From Cryptomeria japonica (Eukaryota > Streptophyta > Pinopsida > Cupressales > Cupressaceae): a stretch of 64,000 nt of DNA. Of the stretch, positions 22,273-33,300 are shown piece by piece. The translations under genes were made by a program, and so were the position numbers. Position 1 is the first letter of the stretch. Each line of letters begins with the position of its first letter. The notes beneath the pieces are model-generated. The model was not told the origin of the DNA and did no database searches. It saw nothing but the letters and a program-made list of their open reading frames with translations. Location of the stretch: contig NC_081405.1 in assembly GCF_030272615.1 (NCBI RefSeq), positions 611,317,065 to 611,381,064 of the forward strand. Direction: 5' to 3'.

Positions 22273-23335
22273 TGATAGAATTATAAAGCACTAAGAGGGG
22301 GGGGGCGCGGGGGGGGTGAATCAGTGATGCCAAAAACAATACTACTTTAAACACTGACCAGTAGATATACTTAATAATTTTACTCAACACTATGCATCCA
22401 ATCCAAAATGATATTAAAGCATCCACAATAAGTAAAACATCCACCATAACACAAGTGTTTATACATGGAAAACCCAAATGGGAAAAACCTCAATGAGATG
22501 GGACTCACAAGTTAACTATATGCAGTAATAGGTAATTGATCAGTTAAGGTCTAAAAAAGTGCTCTACTAGGAGTGAATCTTGTTAAAGATCCCAAAGCTA
22601 TGTAAGGAGCTATAACCTGTTAAAGGTATTACCATGTTAGGAGTAACCTCAGTAGAGGATTTCTGAATCCAAACTAATGGATCACCTTGTTAAAGGCTTT
22701 GTACAATGAAGCTTGTTAGAGCTTACCTGATTATGGGAATTGATTGTTGTAGTGATTAGAAAACAACAAGTGGTGTGATCTAGAAGTAGCATAACTTGCT
22801 TGAATAGATCCTCTTCTATGCACTCAAAACTGCATAACCAACAAATTCTGTAATGACTTCAACAACTCAACACTTTTATCTCACAACATATCATCTCATA
22901 TCATATCTACAAAATAGCTCATCATAATGTCATTATATAGACATTTAGATTTCATGTCATCTTTGGAAATTATATCACAATTTCCTAGGTGCAGTGTATC
23001 TCAACAATCAAACATAACTCATCACAAATTACAGCCAAAATTTTGTCGATTAGGGTAACTCATCGCAACCGGTGATAACTCATCACACAATTAGTGAATA
23101 CCAGTTTGAACACTTATACCTGTTGAACTTAACCATTTCAACATGTAAACTGATTTTCCTCCATTTTCTTCTTTCATGACCTCCACTGGATCTTCAAGTT
23201 GGTCTCGGGTCATTCCTGCATATAGCGGTTGTCTACATGTACCGGTTTGACACCATCATAAACTAAAATTCTAATACCGGTTGCAATACAAGTAACTTTA
23301 AGAAGTCATTCATTGCAATGATCATCAAGCCAACA
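22273..23335 (-). repeat. Copia-family LTR between RNase H and ORF3 of LINE-2
   Basis: About 1063 bp. Sense (minus) start TGTTGGCTTGATG at 23335; the opposite end reads TGATAG on the plus strand at 22273. It carries the hallmarks of the Copia-1 LTR group: a long G run at about 22297-22317 followed by gtgaatcag, a tacatggaaaacccaaatgg block, and ccggt motifs. The rest is too diverged to be the same family. No matching LTR or pol is adjacent, so it looks like a solo LTR. The flanks TTTCT and TTACC do not form a clean TSD. Confidence 0.7.
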
Positions 23336-23344
23336 TTACCCACT

Positions 23345-24859
23345 TCATACTGCCTCACTGGCTACCCAGTTAGCACTCATGTTGGCCTCTTTGTAATCAT
23401 GAGAAATGTAGCATTGATCGAACCCTTCAAACATCTCTCTGGCTAAATCAGTGATATTTTTAATCATCCATGAGGGTTGGTTTTTACCAAGGAGGAAATT
23501 GATAATGTTTTTAGAATCCCCTTCCACCCATAATAGTTGACACCCAGATTATGTGCTAATTTAATAGCTTGGAGGGCGCCCATAGCTTTAGCTAGATGAT
23601 TAGCCTGAAATCCCAAGGGAAAGGTCACCACCCCAATACAAAATCCAACACCATTTTAGATAACTCCACCATAGATAGTTGGCTCTAGGTTCTCTTTAGC
23701 AGCCCCATCAAAGTCAACCTTAAACCAATCATTAGGGGGAAAAGACCAGCTGCATATAGTTCTTTTGATTTGGTCGATGTTGGTGTCCATACAAGCTAGG
23801 ATGTTCCAGCTCTTGAGAACATCAAAGTCCTCCTTACTATTACAGTAATTCTCTCCCCTAGCCATCATGTTCTCAACAAAATTATATTTTATCTTGGCCC
23901 AGACCACCTCAGAGGGGTTAATATCATTCCTAAAGATTATGTTATTCTTCTCTTTCTAGATACCCCAAAGGATGTGTGGAAAGGAAAACTTCCATAAATT
24001 TCTTATAGTCGGATTGTTTGTAATGCAGTACCAACTCCTAAAACAGTCTTGAATCTCCTCTGGGAACACCCAATCCAACCCCCAATGTTGAAAAAAACAT
24101 AGCTCAGATATGTTGGACATAAGGACAGTGTATAAAAATGTGGTTCACAAATTCCTCATCATTGAGACAAAGATAGCATCTATTAGGGATGTTGAAACCC
24201 CTCTTTCTAAAGTTATCTATGGTTAGTATCTTATTTTGCAAAATAATCCATAAAAAAATATTAATTTTAGGAGTCAAACCTGGATGTCAGGCCTTAGCCC
24301 AGTAGGGGCTAGGGTCTTGAGATTGAGCCAACATAAGGACAACAAATGACACAGAATAAATCCCTGAAGTGGTATCGCTCCACACCATGTGGTCCTCCCT
24401 TCTAGGATTTAAAATTGCTTGGTTGATCACTAAGTTTACCTGCTTTAGGTTGGGACAAATAGAGCTGAGGTCCACCCACTTTTGATCTCTCCAGTAGTCA
24501 ATAACTTTAACACTGAACTTCTCCTTACATGTCTGGATGATCATCTAAGAAACATAATTATTGAGAGGGGCTCCTCCAATCTAGGCATCATCATAGAAAT
24601 CCACCTTCCTTCCATTACCTATGGCCCAAACTTTTCCTAAACTAACTATACCTTTAGCATGGATAACATTGTTCCAAATAGTAGAGCCACTCAGTATCTG
24701 ATCAAAGGCAAGAAAATCTTCCATGGTAGGGACCACACATAAGTACTTAGCCTTCCAGATATCATTCCACTCTCCATTTCCCTGATAGATTCTCCAAATT
24801 TGTTTGGCAAGAAGGGTCTTGTTAAATGTTCTAATATTTCTTAAACCCAGACCCCCCAT
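23345..24859 (-). pseudogene. LINE-2 ORF2 C-terminal region with RNase H
   Basis: Begins with the post-RT region (GGLGLRNIRTFNKTLLAKQI, WNDIWKAKYL), then after frameshifts an RNase H domain of the plant LINE type: WFKVDFDGAAKENLEPTIYGG (23656-23907) and EGDSKNIINFLLG, ending NMSANWVASEAV (23345-23527). An RNase H after the RT is known for plant L1 elements. The end of RNase H sits nine bases from the inserted LTR. Confidence 0.85.
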
Positions 24860-25152
24860 CTTTTTAGGTTTATAGACATTTTCACAAGCAATGAGGGCAA
24901 CTCTCTTCTTCTCCTCAACCCCAAACCAGAGGAAAGCTTTCTAAATTTTCTCAATAGCATCTACAAATTTTCTACGAATTTGAAAAGGCTTAAAGCATAA
25001 ACTGGAAGACTCTAGAGAGAAGATTTTAAAAGCTGGATTTTACCAGCTTGACTAAGAAGGGTGCCTTTCCAACTAGCCAACTTCCTACGGAATCTATCAA
25101 CAGGACTGGTCCAAAAGAACTCTATAGGTTTCATGCCCAAAGGAAGACACAG

Positions 25153-26460
25153 TTAAATAGAAGGGGGCTTTCCAATTTGGCAACCAAGGATCCGGGCCAT
25201 CCTAATTCGTATGTCCTTTGGGGTGTTGAAGAAGAAAACAAATCTTTTCTCCCATTTAATCATTTGACTTGAAGAAGAACTATAAGTTTTGAGAAGGTTC
25301 TTCATAATGGAAGCTTCTTTGATCGTAGAGGTACCCAATAAAATGGTATCATCAACAAATTGCTGGTGGGAATAAGCTTTGAAACCAGAAGAGGGAGATA
25401 TTCCCAATAGAAGCCCCTGAGAAACAAATTTGCTAATAAATCTGCCTAGACATTCAACCAAAATAATTAAGGAAATAGGGGAGATGGGATCCCCGTACTT
25501 GATGCCCCTTGAAGTTTTAAAGAAGGGGGAAGGCACACCATTCACAGTGACAGAGAAAGAAGGATTCGAGATAAGTTGGTCAATCAACTGAATAAACCTA
25601 TCACAGAAGCCAAAATCACCAAGCACCTTACCCAAGAAGCCCTAGTCCACCCGATCATAGGCCTTAGACAAGTTCAACTTCATCAGGAAGCCTTGTTTCT
25701 TTGATTCCACCAACAACTGAATGTTTTTATGAATAGTAATGATAGAGTCAAGGATTTGTATGCCAGGAATGAAGCCACTTTGTTGGGGGGATATTATAGA
25801 CGGGAGAATCATAAGAAGTCTTCTAGTAACCACCTTCAAGATAATTTTTTAGAAAGAATTGCATAAAATTATCAGACGGAACTTATCCATAGAATCAGCC
25901 CCAGGACATTTGGAAATCAAGACCAAAAAAGTAGCATTGAGCTCCTTTAAGATAATCCTATCCCTAAGAAATTCTTGCACACCTTTAACCACATCACATT
26001 TGAGACTATTCCAAAAGGATTAAAAGAAGAAGACCGGAAACCCATCCAGACCCAAGGCTTTATTGACATCAAAGGAGAATACCACTTTCTTAACTTCCTT
26101 CTCAGAGGGGATGGCCACCAAAGCCTTGTTCTGAACATCATTAATGATGGAAGGAATAATCTCTAAGAGGGCCCTCTAAGACCAATCATCCATACCAAAA
26201 TCCACTGAGAGAAGAGATTTGAAAAAATTCCTGGCTTCATTCCCAATCTCATCGTCCTTCCTAGTTTCAATACCACCAATTCTCAACTTTGAGATCCTAT
26301 TTGCAGCCTTATGTTTCATAGCAGTCTTATAGAAGAACTTGGTATTTTTGTCTGCAACATTAAGCCAAAGAGATCGGGACCATTGTTTCCAAAATTCTTC
26401 TTCTCTTCTAATAATATTATGATACTTAACAAGCACTTCATTTTCCTCACTAATAAACAC
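25153..26460 (-). pseudogene. LINE-2 ORF2 reverse transcriptase
   Basis: Open pieces at 26176-26460, 25642-25839 and 25153-25635 share one frame. Motifs: FWKQWSRSLWLNVADKNTKF, SPQQSGFIPGIQILDSI, MKLNLSKAYDRVD, SRGIKYGDPISPISLI and QQFVDDTILLG with both aspartates of the active site. Typical non-LTR RT order. Broken by stops and by a frameshift toward the C-terminal region. Confidence 0.9.
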
Positions 26461-26559
26461 TTCATTATATCCGTTGGTTTGGATTTTATCTTGTATTTTC
26501 TTAAGCTCAAGCTAGGTTTTGGACTTGGTAGCAAAAAGACCCCCAAAAACTTCCTTGTT

Positions 26560-27418
26560 TCATTTCTTTATATTATCTTTCACATACCTTAATTGTTTTG
26601 TCATTATATACATTGCAGTACCTTTGACATCAATAGACCACCACTTCTCAATGGCCTTCTCAAGGTTAGGATGGTCCAGCCACATCCTTTCAAATCTAAA
26701 CAGGAAGTTTCTTTTAACACTTATATTCTCAGCAGAAAAAACCACAGGAAAGTGGTCAGAACCAATCCTAGAAAATGTCAATAGGGAGCACTGATAATGG
26801 TTAAACCAATTATTATAAATAAGGGCCCTATCAAGTCTAACTTGAATAAGATCTTCCCCCGCCCTATGGTTGGTCCAGGTAAAATTGGCACCTTGGAGAT
26901 CAATATCATGCAGACCCTGGTTATTGATAAAGTTCAAAAGATCCATTCTACTATCTAACTAAGAGGGGACACCTCCAAACTTCATTTTATCATAGATAAG
27001 GGTGTTGAAGTCCCCCATGACCATCCACATTTCATCCTTAAAAAGACACTGAATGGCCTCTAGCTTCTTCCAATCTACCTAGTCTATTATTAGGGGTGTA
27101 AATATTAGTCAGGAACCATGAGGTACCATCCCCTAAATGATGAAACCTAACAAAGACCAAATTGCTATCCTGATTAACAGGTACCCCAGTAACATACCTT
27201 AGATTCTAGAAAATTGCAATGCCCCTAGAAGAACCATCCGAGCTACCTCCTAAAACTCCCCCATCCTTAAAAATCTTAATCTTCTCAACTTTCTCTTTAG
27301 TCATTTTAGTTTCTTCAATAAGAAAAATGTCTAGTTTATGTTCTCTAACTAAATTTATAAGAACATCCTGTTTATGTGGACTATTCAAACCACATATATT
27401 CCATGAAACAATTTTCAT
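26560..27418 (-). pseudogene. LINE-2 ORF2 endonuclease (APE type)
   Basis: Starts at ATG 27418 with MKIVSWNICGLNSP, the classic N-terminus of plant LINE ORF2, then EETKM and SSRGIAIF. After a frameshift, 26560-26946 gives NFTWTNHRAGEDLIQVRLDR and RIGSDHFPVVF (SDH motif). The ATG overlaps the last codon of the ORF1 frame as ATGA. Confidence 0.9.
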
Positions 27419-30192
27419 TTTCTTATTAGGGAACATACCTCATGGATGGTCATTTGAGCACCATCCGCTATATTCTTTCTTGCCTCTTGATCTCTAATCT
27501 AGCTTGCTTTTTTTCTTCCAGGAGGAGAGGGGTTCAAACCCGTATCAGCTTTAGTCTCATTCCTTGTCTTGACTGGAGTAGCCTGGAGGGTGGATTTTGG
27601 CCCCATTTTTCCCACTTTCTTTCATTTTGCTACTTGGTTAATCTGGCTATCTTCCTCTTGGATGTTCTGGGTGATTGTCTTCTACTCGACATCATCAGCC
27701 TCGGCCCACTTAGGACTTATATTAAGTAGTGAGGCCATTGGAGACTACTGGAAGGTAGATTTCACCATACCCACTGATTGTTGTGATTCTAACAACAAGA
27801 TCCCTCCAAGGACCAAACACCTTTGTGCTTCCACATAGTTGGTGAAGAGGGGAAAAACCAGCAAGGTGGCTTCAAGTGGTTAGTGCACAAACAAAACACT
27901 AAAAGATATTCAAACATGAAACATGCATAAAACCACATAAAAATATGAAGATAATTCTTATACCTTGCAAACCTTTATCTTCTCCCTCGAATTGAGCCTT
28001 TGGTGAAGTTGAATAGCACCTCTCTTCAACTTGATTGGATGGGCTCCTTCTTGATGGATGTGGAATGCTCTCCAAATGCTCAACAAGGTAAGTGGATTAT
28101 TGGATTGGATTTGAGTGATGGATAGGAGGATTTGGATTAGAAGATTAAGGATGCATGGATTTCATATAGGATTATGAAGAGGATGAGAGAAGAAATAGGC
28201 AACATGGTGATGCATGAGAAGTGGATTATTTGTGAGGATAATAGGCTCCAACTTATAGATTAGAGAAGGCCAATGGAGGGCCAAGATTGATTTGATCATG
28301 AAGGGTTGAAATTGATTTTAGATAGAAGGCATGGATCAAGGGTGCCTTGGGAAAATAAACAGGAATATTAAATTCCTTGGAAAAAAGGGGGGAGAAATTT
28401 GAATTTCAAATATGAGGAATTAAAAATTCCAAAATAAGGATGCATTGATGGATTCAAAGAAATTTGATTTTCTTTGAGAGACTCAATGTTGATTTGACAT
28501 GAGTGGGAATTGAAAATTGATGGATAATGATAAGCATGATTATGAGAGATTCTAGAAAGATTAAATAGGCTAATGAGATTAGGAAAAGTGATTTGTAGGA
28601 ATCACATGACTAGGTTAATTAATTAGAATTAATCAACTAGGTGGGTTTAGAGGAAATAATTATTGGAGGGGACTTTAGAAGAATAAGGGAATAATTAATT
28701 TATTTGATAAATTAATTATTGGACAATAGTGACAGGATTAATTAAATTAGATTTAATTGATTTTGAGAGGAATAAGGATAACACAATTAAAGTCAATTAA
28801 TTATTTTGATAGGATTAAATTAATTAAATATTAATTTTAGGTTTCTACAGTTGGGTCTAGGGCCATCTCTATTAGTTTTTTTGATAATGCAGTTTGAATT
28901 CGCTTCCTCCTTGGTTTGTAACACCACCTGTATTTCTCCATCTTCCAAGTTATCACGTTGTTGTTCCTCCTAATTGGTGTCTTGTCGTTCTCTCTCGTAT
29001 TTTCCTGTTTGATCCTCTTTCCATTCTTCAAGCATCTGGTTTTTTGGATTTTCCACATTAATGTTCCCTTTTTTCTCGAAGGTATCAGGGATGATGACAC
29101 TCTAGGTTTCTTCTACCATTTTCTCTTTTTTAGCAATCCAAGGTTGCTTAGCAGGTTTTTTTTCTCTCCACTGCGTTGCCTTGTCTTTCTTCTCTTTCTC
29201 TTTGACAGCCTGCAGAGGGAATTTTCTCACCATATGCCCAATTTTTTTGCAGTGAAAACATGCAAAAGGGACACTTTCATATTCCATAGGTTGGTTCCAT
29301 TTCCCCAATCTAGAGTTAATCTCAATAGATAAGGGCATATACATGCCTTGCATAACTCCCACACAAATCCTAGAAAAGGTAAGTCTTCTTCTAGTTGTTG
29401 TAATAGGATCCATAGATAAGAGTTCCCCAAAGGAACTAGTGATTCCTTTAAAGACATCTTCAATCCAGAACTCCAGGGGAAAGCCTAGCAATCTGACCCA
29501 AACATGAGCTTGTACAAAAAAGGGTTCACTTAAGTCCATCTTAGGCAACCATTTTTATAGAGAAAGCATTGATTTTCCAATCAACCAAGGACCATCACAA
29601 AGCACCCTCTACATGTCTTCCTTAAATGAAAATGCCATTGACTACACACCTTTGGACATAGCAGTGATCTCCACTTGACCTTTAAGCACCCATTTATGTT
29701 TTGTAAATGCCTTGACAACATCAATATTTGGCCTTGGGCCCATAAATTTTCCAACCAAAGTCATTGCCATAAGTATAATATTATGCTCAATCACTGGATC
29801 TGTAACTTCGATAGCAAACTACCCTTTTCTGGTTTTGAAATATTAGGAACTGGAGGGAGCAATGACTTTCCACTTGGTTTGACACTAAATAAAGAAGTCC
29901 ACAACTAACCATTGTCCCTTTGAATAGGTCCCTACCTTGGGCCGTCTCCAACACGTGATTCTCCATTCCTCCCATCAAGATCAAGAGGCTTCTCGTTAGC
30001 TTGTGGGTCCCCATCTATCAGGTCCTTTTCATTCAACTCAGAGGAATTAGGGGAGTCTCAGGATCCGCCGTCCTTTCCGCCCTCCCCCTGGTTCACCTGT
30101 CCATTACAAGGTTTCCCGCCCTATCCTAAGTCCAAATTCAAAGTCGTTCCCTTCTCCTGCTCCCACATCTTAGGAGTTTTTACCTTGTTCAT
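27415..30192 (-). pseudogene. LINE-2 ORF1, split by a solo LTR
   Basis: A DUF4283-type region (WVRLLGFPLEFWIEDVFKGI), then a zinc knuckle (CFHCKKIGHMVRKF, last cysteine lost) at 29102-29548. An acidic/polar stretch continues in the same frame through a TAG to 28850. The 1007-bp LTR at 27843-28849 sits here. Skipping the LTR and one 5-bp target copy keeps the frame, which runs on with in-frame stops to TGA 27415-27417. An upstream ATG at 30192 (MNKVKTPKMWEQ) is a possible start but is in another frame. The RNA-binding role is by family analogy. Confidence 0.85.
27843..28849. repeat. Solo LTR in LINE-2 ORF1
   Basis: 1007 bp starting TGAAGAGGGG and ending TTTCTACA on the plus strand, so TG...CA. 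It has a perfect GTTGG target duplication at 27838-27842 and 28850-28854. There is no internal coding region and no second LTR, which is the signature of recombination between two LTRs. Very AT-rich toward its right end. Orientation is unknown; no partner copy was seen in the window. Confidence 0.85.
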
Positions 30193-30360
30193 TGTTATTT
30201 GGACTGACTGAACTCCCATACTTTTAATGTTACTAACTCGGATCTTTATTTTAGTTATCCTCATGTAATTTGATAATATAAATTTTCTTACTACCATGAC
30301 AAATACGTTTTGCCTTTATTATTGAAACTATAAAACTAACTATAATACTAATTGAATGCT

Positions 30361-30609
30361 ACCGGATTTCCGAGATCCACTTTCTAAATGAGTTTTTTTA
30401 GGAAAAAATTTAGGTCATTAAAATAATATTTAATATGTTTTAGTTATCTCATGTAATTTGAGTATGTATGTAAATATTTAAATTTTTAAGATCTTCATTT
30501 TAGTTATCCTCGTGTAATTTGATAATATAAATATTTTACTACCATGACAAATAAGTTTTGTCTTTATTATTGAAACTATAAAACTAATTATAATACTAAT
30601 TGAATGCTA
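30361..30609. repeat. Tandem-duplicated segment, unit 2
   Basis: Second copy of the unit formed by 19923-20063 plus 30257-30360. Both units end aactataaaacta.ttataatactaattgaatgct or nearly so. Unit 2 still has the uninterrupted counterpart of the LINE-2 target, gatcttcattttagttatcc, at about 30490-30510, so it is a natural empty-site relative. Confidence 0.78.
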
Positions 30610-30659
30610 ATTTAAAAAATGGATTCTCTGGTATTCAATAAGATTACACATATTTATAG

Positions 30660-31010
30660 TAATGGTCATTGAAACCAAACCTTACACAAAAACAAACTAA
30701 ATCTTAATCTTGACCCATAACCAAATTTAACCCTAACCCAAAACACAATCAACCCATAACCAAATTTAACAATAACCCTAACCCTAACCTTATAAAAATT
30801 GAATCTCAACTTAAATATAATTAAACAGTAAACCAAGCCTAACTCTAATTTTATATGAAATCCTAACCATAACAATAAACCAAATTGAGTTGTAACTATA
30901 AATTAAATTGAACACTAGATCTAACACTATAAATCAAATTAAATCATAACCAAAATTGTAACTTTAACCCTAACCATAGTGGAATTCTAATACTAATTAC
31001 TTAATAATGT
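30660..31010. repeat. AACCCTAA-like simple-sequence stretch
   Basis: A low-complexity run of aaccctaac, ataaccaaattt and similar phrases. It resembles plant telomere repeat units (AAACCCT) but never forms a clean array of more than about two units, so a true interstitial telomere is unlikely. Confidence 0.5.
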
Positions 31011-31241
31011 TATTTAAACTCTAACCCTTAATCTTGAATGCATATTTTATTAGGGTTGAATTTTCTTTGTTATTAGGGTTCAATTTGGTTTAGTTTAATT
31101 TCATTTATCAAGATTCAAGTTTTAAAGTTTAACTTGATTTATTAAAAGTTTATTTTAAGGACTATACATTCTACATCTAATATTTAAATAAATTATTATT
31201 CTTGTAAATTAATTAATGTTTCTTTATTTAATTTCTTCTTA

Positions 31242-31310
<69 letters not shown>

Positions 31311-31368
31311 GTATGTGTGTGTGTATGTATGTATGTATGTATGTATGTATACACACACATATATATGC
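31242..31368. repeat. Microsatellite (TATATG)n then (ATGT)n
   Basis: A near-perfect array of TATATG units (about 31243-31308), then GTATGTGTGTGTGTATG and ATGT repeats ending in ACACACACATATATAT. The last part can pair with the preceding repeats. It lies inside Copia-2. Confidence 0.95.
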
Positions 31369-32113
31369 TTTCCTTTTTTTATTATTAATATAATATAATA
31401 ATATAAAAATTAGATAATAAAATAATACTATCAATAATATAGTATATTATATATAATAATATTATACTATAATTATAATAAATTAATAACAATATAATAA
31501 TGAAAATACAATAATAATATTGTGGAGATGTTTTTATTATGACTACTTGGATGAATAATAATTTTTTTGGTATATACTAGTTTGATTGATTACCTATTCA
31601 TTTATTATAATTAATACAACGTAAATTAATAATCTCTTCTATAATAACTAATATTCAATTACTATTACACATCTACACGGAAAGTATTGGCCACTACGTA
31701 GCACTTGTTATTTGATCTACTCATTTGGCCTGTATCCTATAGCTTGTGGGAACATTGGTTAGATAGTTTTTTTTCTATCAATGGGAGCTTGCCATTAGTT
31801 TGGCGTATGCTATCACTAGTGGAATCCTTCTCTGTGGTGAGCAATTTTTTCTTTCTTGTGGATTATTGATGTTGAGATTTTCATACATTACTCATTATAT
31901 CAGTTGATCTTTATTTGCACCATCTTTCTTTTAAGAAGAATTTAGAGCTCACAAGATTTTCTCCTTTTCTCCAGTTTGTGACATATTTCATTCATTGTAT
32001 TGCATTTATATTGTACATGGGTACCTAAAATGGCTTTTTAGTCAAGACACATATTGCATATTACTTCCATATTACATAATAATCCTTCTCATTAATTTGT
32101 ACTTAAGGATGGG

Positions 32114-32425
32114 TATTGGAGTAAATGTGGACTTATCATGTTTACTTAGGCTTATTTTTTACTTACAGTCGACGTAACACTTCATTAGATATTAGCTCCA
32201 CATTATTTAATAATGTTTAGGGTGAATTTAATATGTGTGGCTAGTAGTTGGATGTCAATTATCTTTGCGTGCTCTCTCGTCACTTTTATAAGCAAGGAAT
32301 TTGTACATTATTTTTATATCATTCTCAATCCATCTATCTCATTAGTGAAATAGCCTCATGTTTCTCTCATGTATGTGAAGGTGTGTTTTTAGTTTGAGCT
32401 CCTAGGTTTGGAAGTATCTCCAATA
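32114..32425 (+). repeat. Copia-2 3' LTR
   Basis: 312 bp, the partner of 18811-19122, followed by the TTTAT target copy at 32426-32430. By eye roughly one base in five differs from the 5' LTR, which indicates an old insertion. Confidence 0.83.
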
Positions 32426-32430
32426 TTTAT

Positions 32431-33300
32431 AACTTAAATCTATAGTGCACAAATTTTTTCTCCATTTTAATAAATATATATATTTATAATTTAGATCATT
32501 CGAAACAAAAATGCTTCCATGAGATCACACCTTTTATGTTATATATCTAGAATAAAAATAAAAATTATATCATCTTGACATAGAATCTTTCTCTAGTGCA
32601 TCATATTCCTTTTAGAATTTTGAAATAAATTTTAGTATTTTTTAAATAGAATCATCAACCTTACTTTTTGTTGTTGATGGCATACTTTTAGTAAAAAAAT
32701 AAAATTTCAAACTAACATTTTATGTCTATAAAAGAGTACTTTGTTTTATTTATTTACCAATATTATCTGTAAGAATAGGAGTTGTTGAAACATCAATTTT
32801 TTATAATAATTGTTTTTCTCATAAATTGGCATCAAAGAAATGTAAAATTTTTATTTAATGGATACTTCCAACTAGAAAGTTTGTGGCTTATATCTTTCTA
32901 AGCTAGAATGAGTCTAGCGAGACCATATGTTTGACCAAAAAAAATTTATAGTTTGAAATGCCTAAATTCACTTTTGCTAATAAGTTGGACAAAAGTATTA
33001 CAATTTTTGTATATTTACCCTTTATGTAATATAATCTATCTCTTAACAATCAAATCTCCTGTAACCACATGTGATAAGTAATCATTTTTCTCAATGATAT
33101 TTGTTGAGGATATGGGTTCAATTTTATGGCTTTCTTGCCTGAGATCTCGATGATTGGTAGCTTCTAACAAATATTCTCATGCATTATTTTGAATCTTTTA
33201 TACTAAAATTTATCTCTTGTTTTATGTTTAATTCCATTACTATTTATTAGTCGATAAAATAGGTTTTGAAGGGGCCCTAGAACCTTATACAATATGTTTT
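32431..33300. other. AT-rich intergenic stretch
   Basis: No supported gene. At about 33252-33292 the phrase aaaataggttttga.gggg.cccta resembles the extreme 3' end of LINE-2 (20077-20112), so this may hold a tiny 5'-truncated LINE relic. Confidence 0.4.

Larger units (their letters stand above)
20064..30240 (-). mobile_element. LINE-2: L1-type retrotransposon with ORF1, ORF2-RNase H and ORF3
   Basis: A perfect 16-bp TSD, gatctttattttagtt, lies at 20048-20063 and 30241-30256. Between them on the minus strand are ORF1, endonuclease, RT, RNase H and ORF3, then a 3' UTR ending ...TTGATCAAA with no poly(A) tail. Two LTR insertions (27843-28849 and 22273-23335) account for about 2 kb. It is more decayed than LINE-1, with several frameshifts. 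Insertion was into one unit of a tandem duplication inside Copia-2. Confidence 0.88.
18811..32425 (+). mobile_element. Copia-2: eroded, nearly non-coding Copia-type element hosting LINE-2
   Basis: Two direct LTRs of exactly 312 bp (18811-19122 and 32114-32425) carry the perfect 5-bp TSD TTTAT at 18806-18810 and 32426-32430. A primer site follows the left LTR. Just before the right LTR is a purine-rich AAGGATGGG. Without LINE-2 and its TSD the internal region is about 2.8 kb and has no convincing gag or pol. A possible RNase H tail (INLYLRMGIG) touches the right LTR. It is either a non-autonomous derivative or a very old decayed copy. Confidence 0.8.

Noticed and set aside
22268-23340. Target duplication for the LTR at 22273-23335
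   Set aside because: TTTCT and TTACC do not match well enough; the boundary may be eroded, so no TSD is claimed.
30740-30800. Interstitial telomere
   Set aside because: Only one or two AACCCTAA-like units occur together amid loosely similar AT-rich text.
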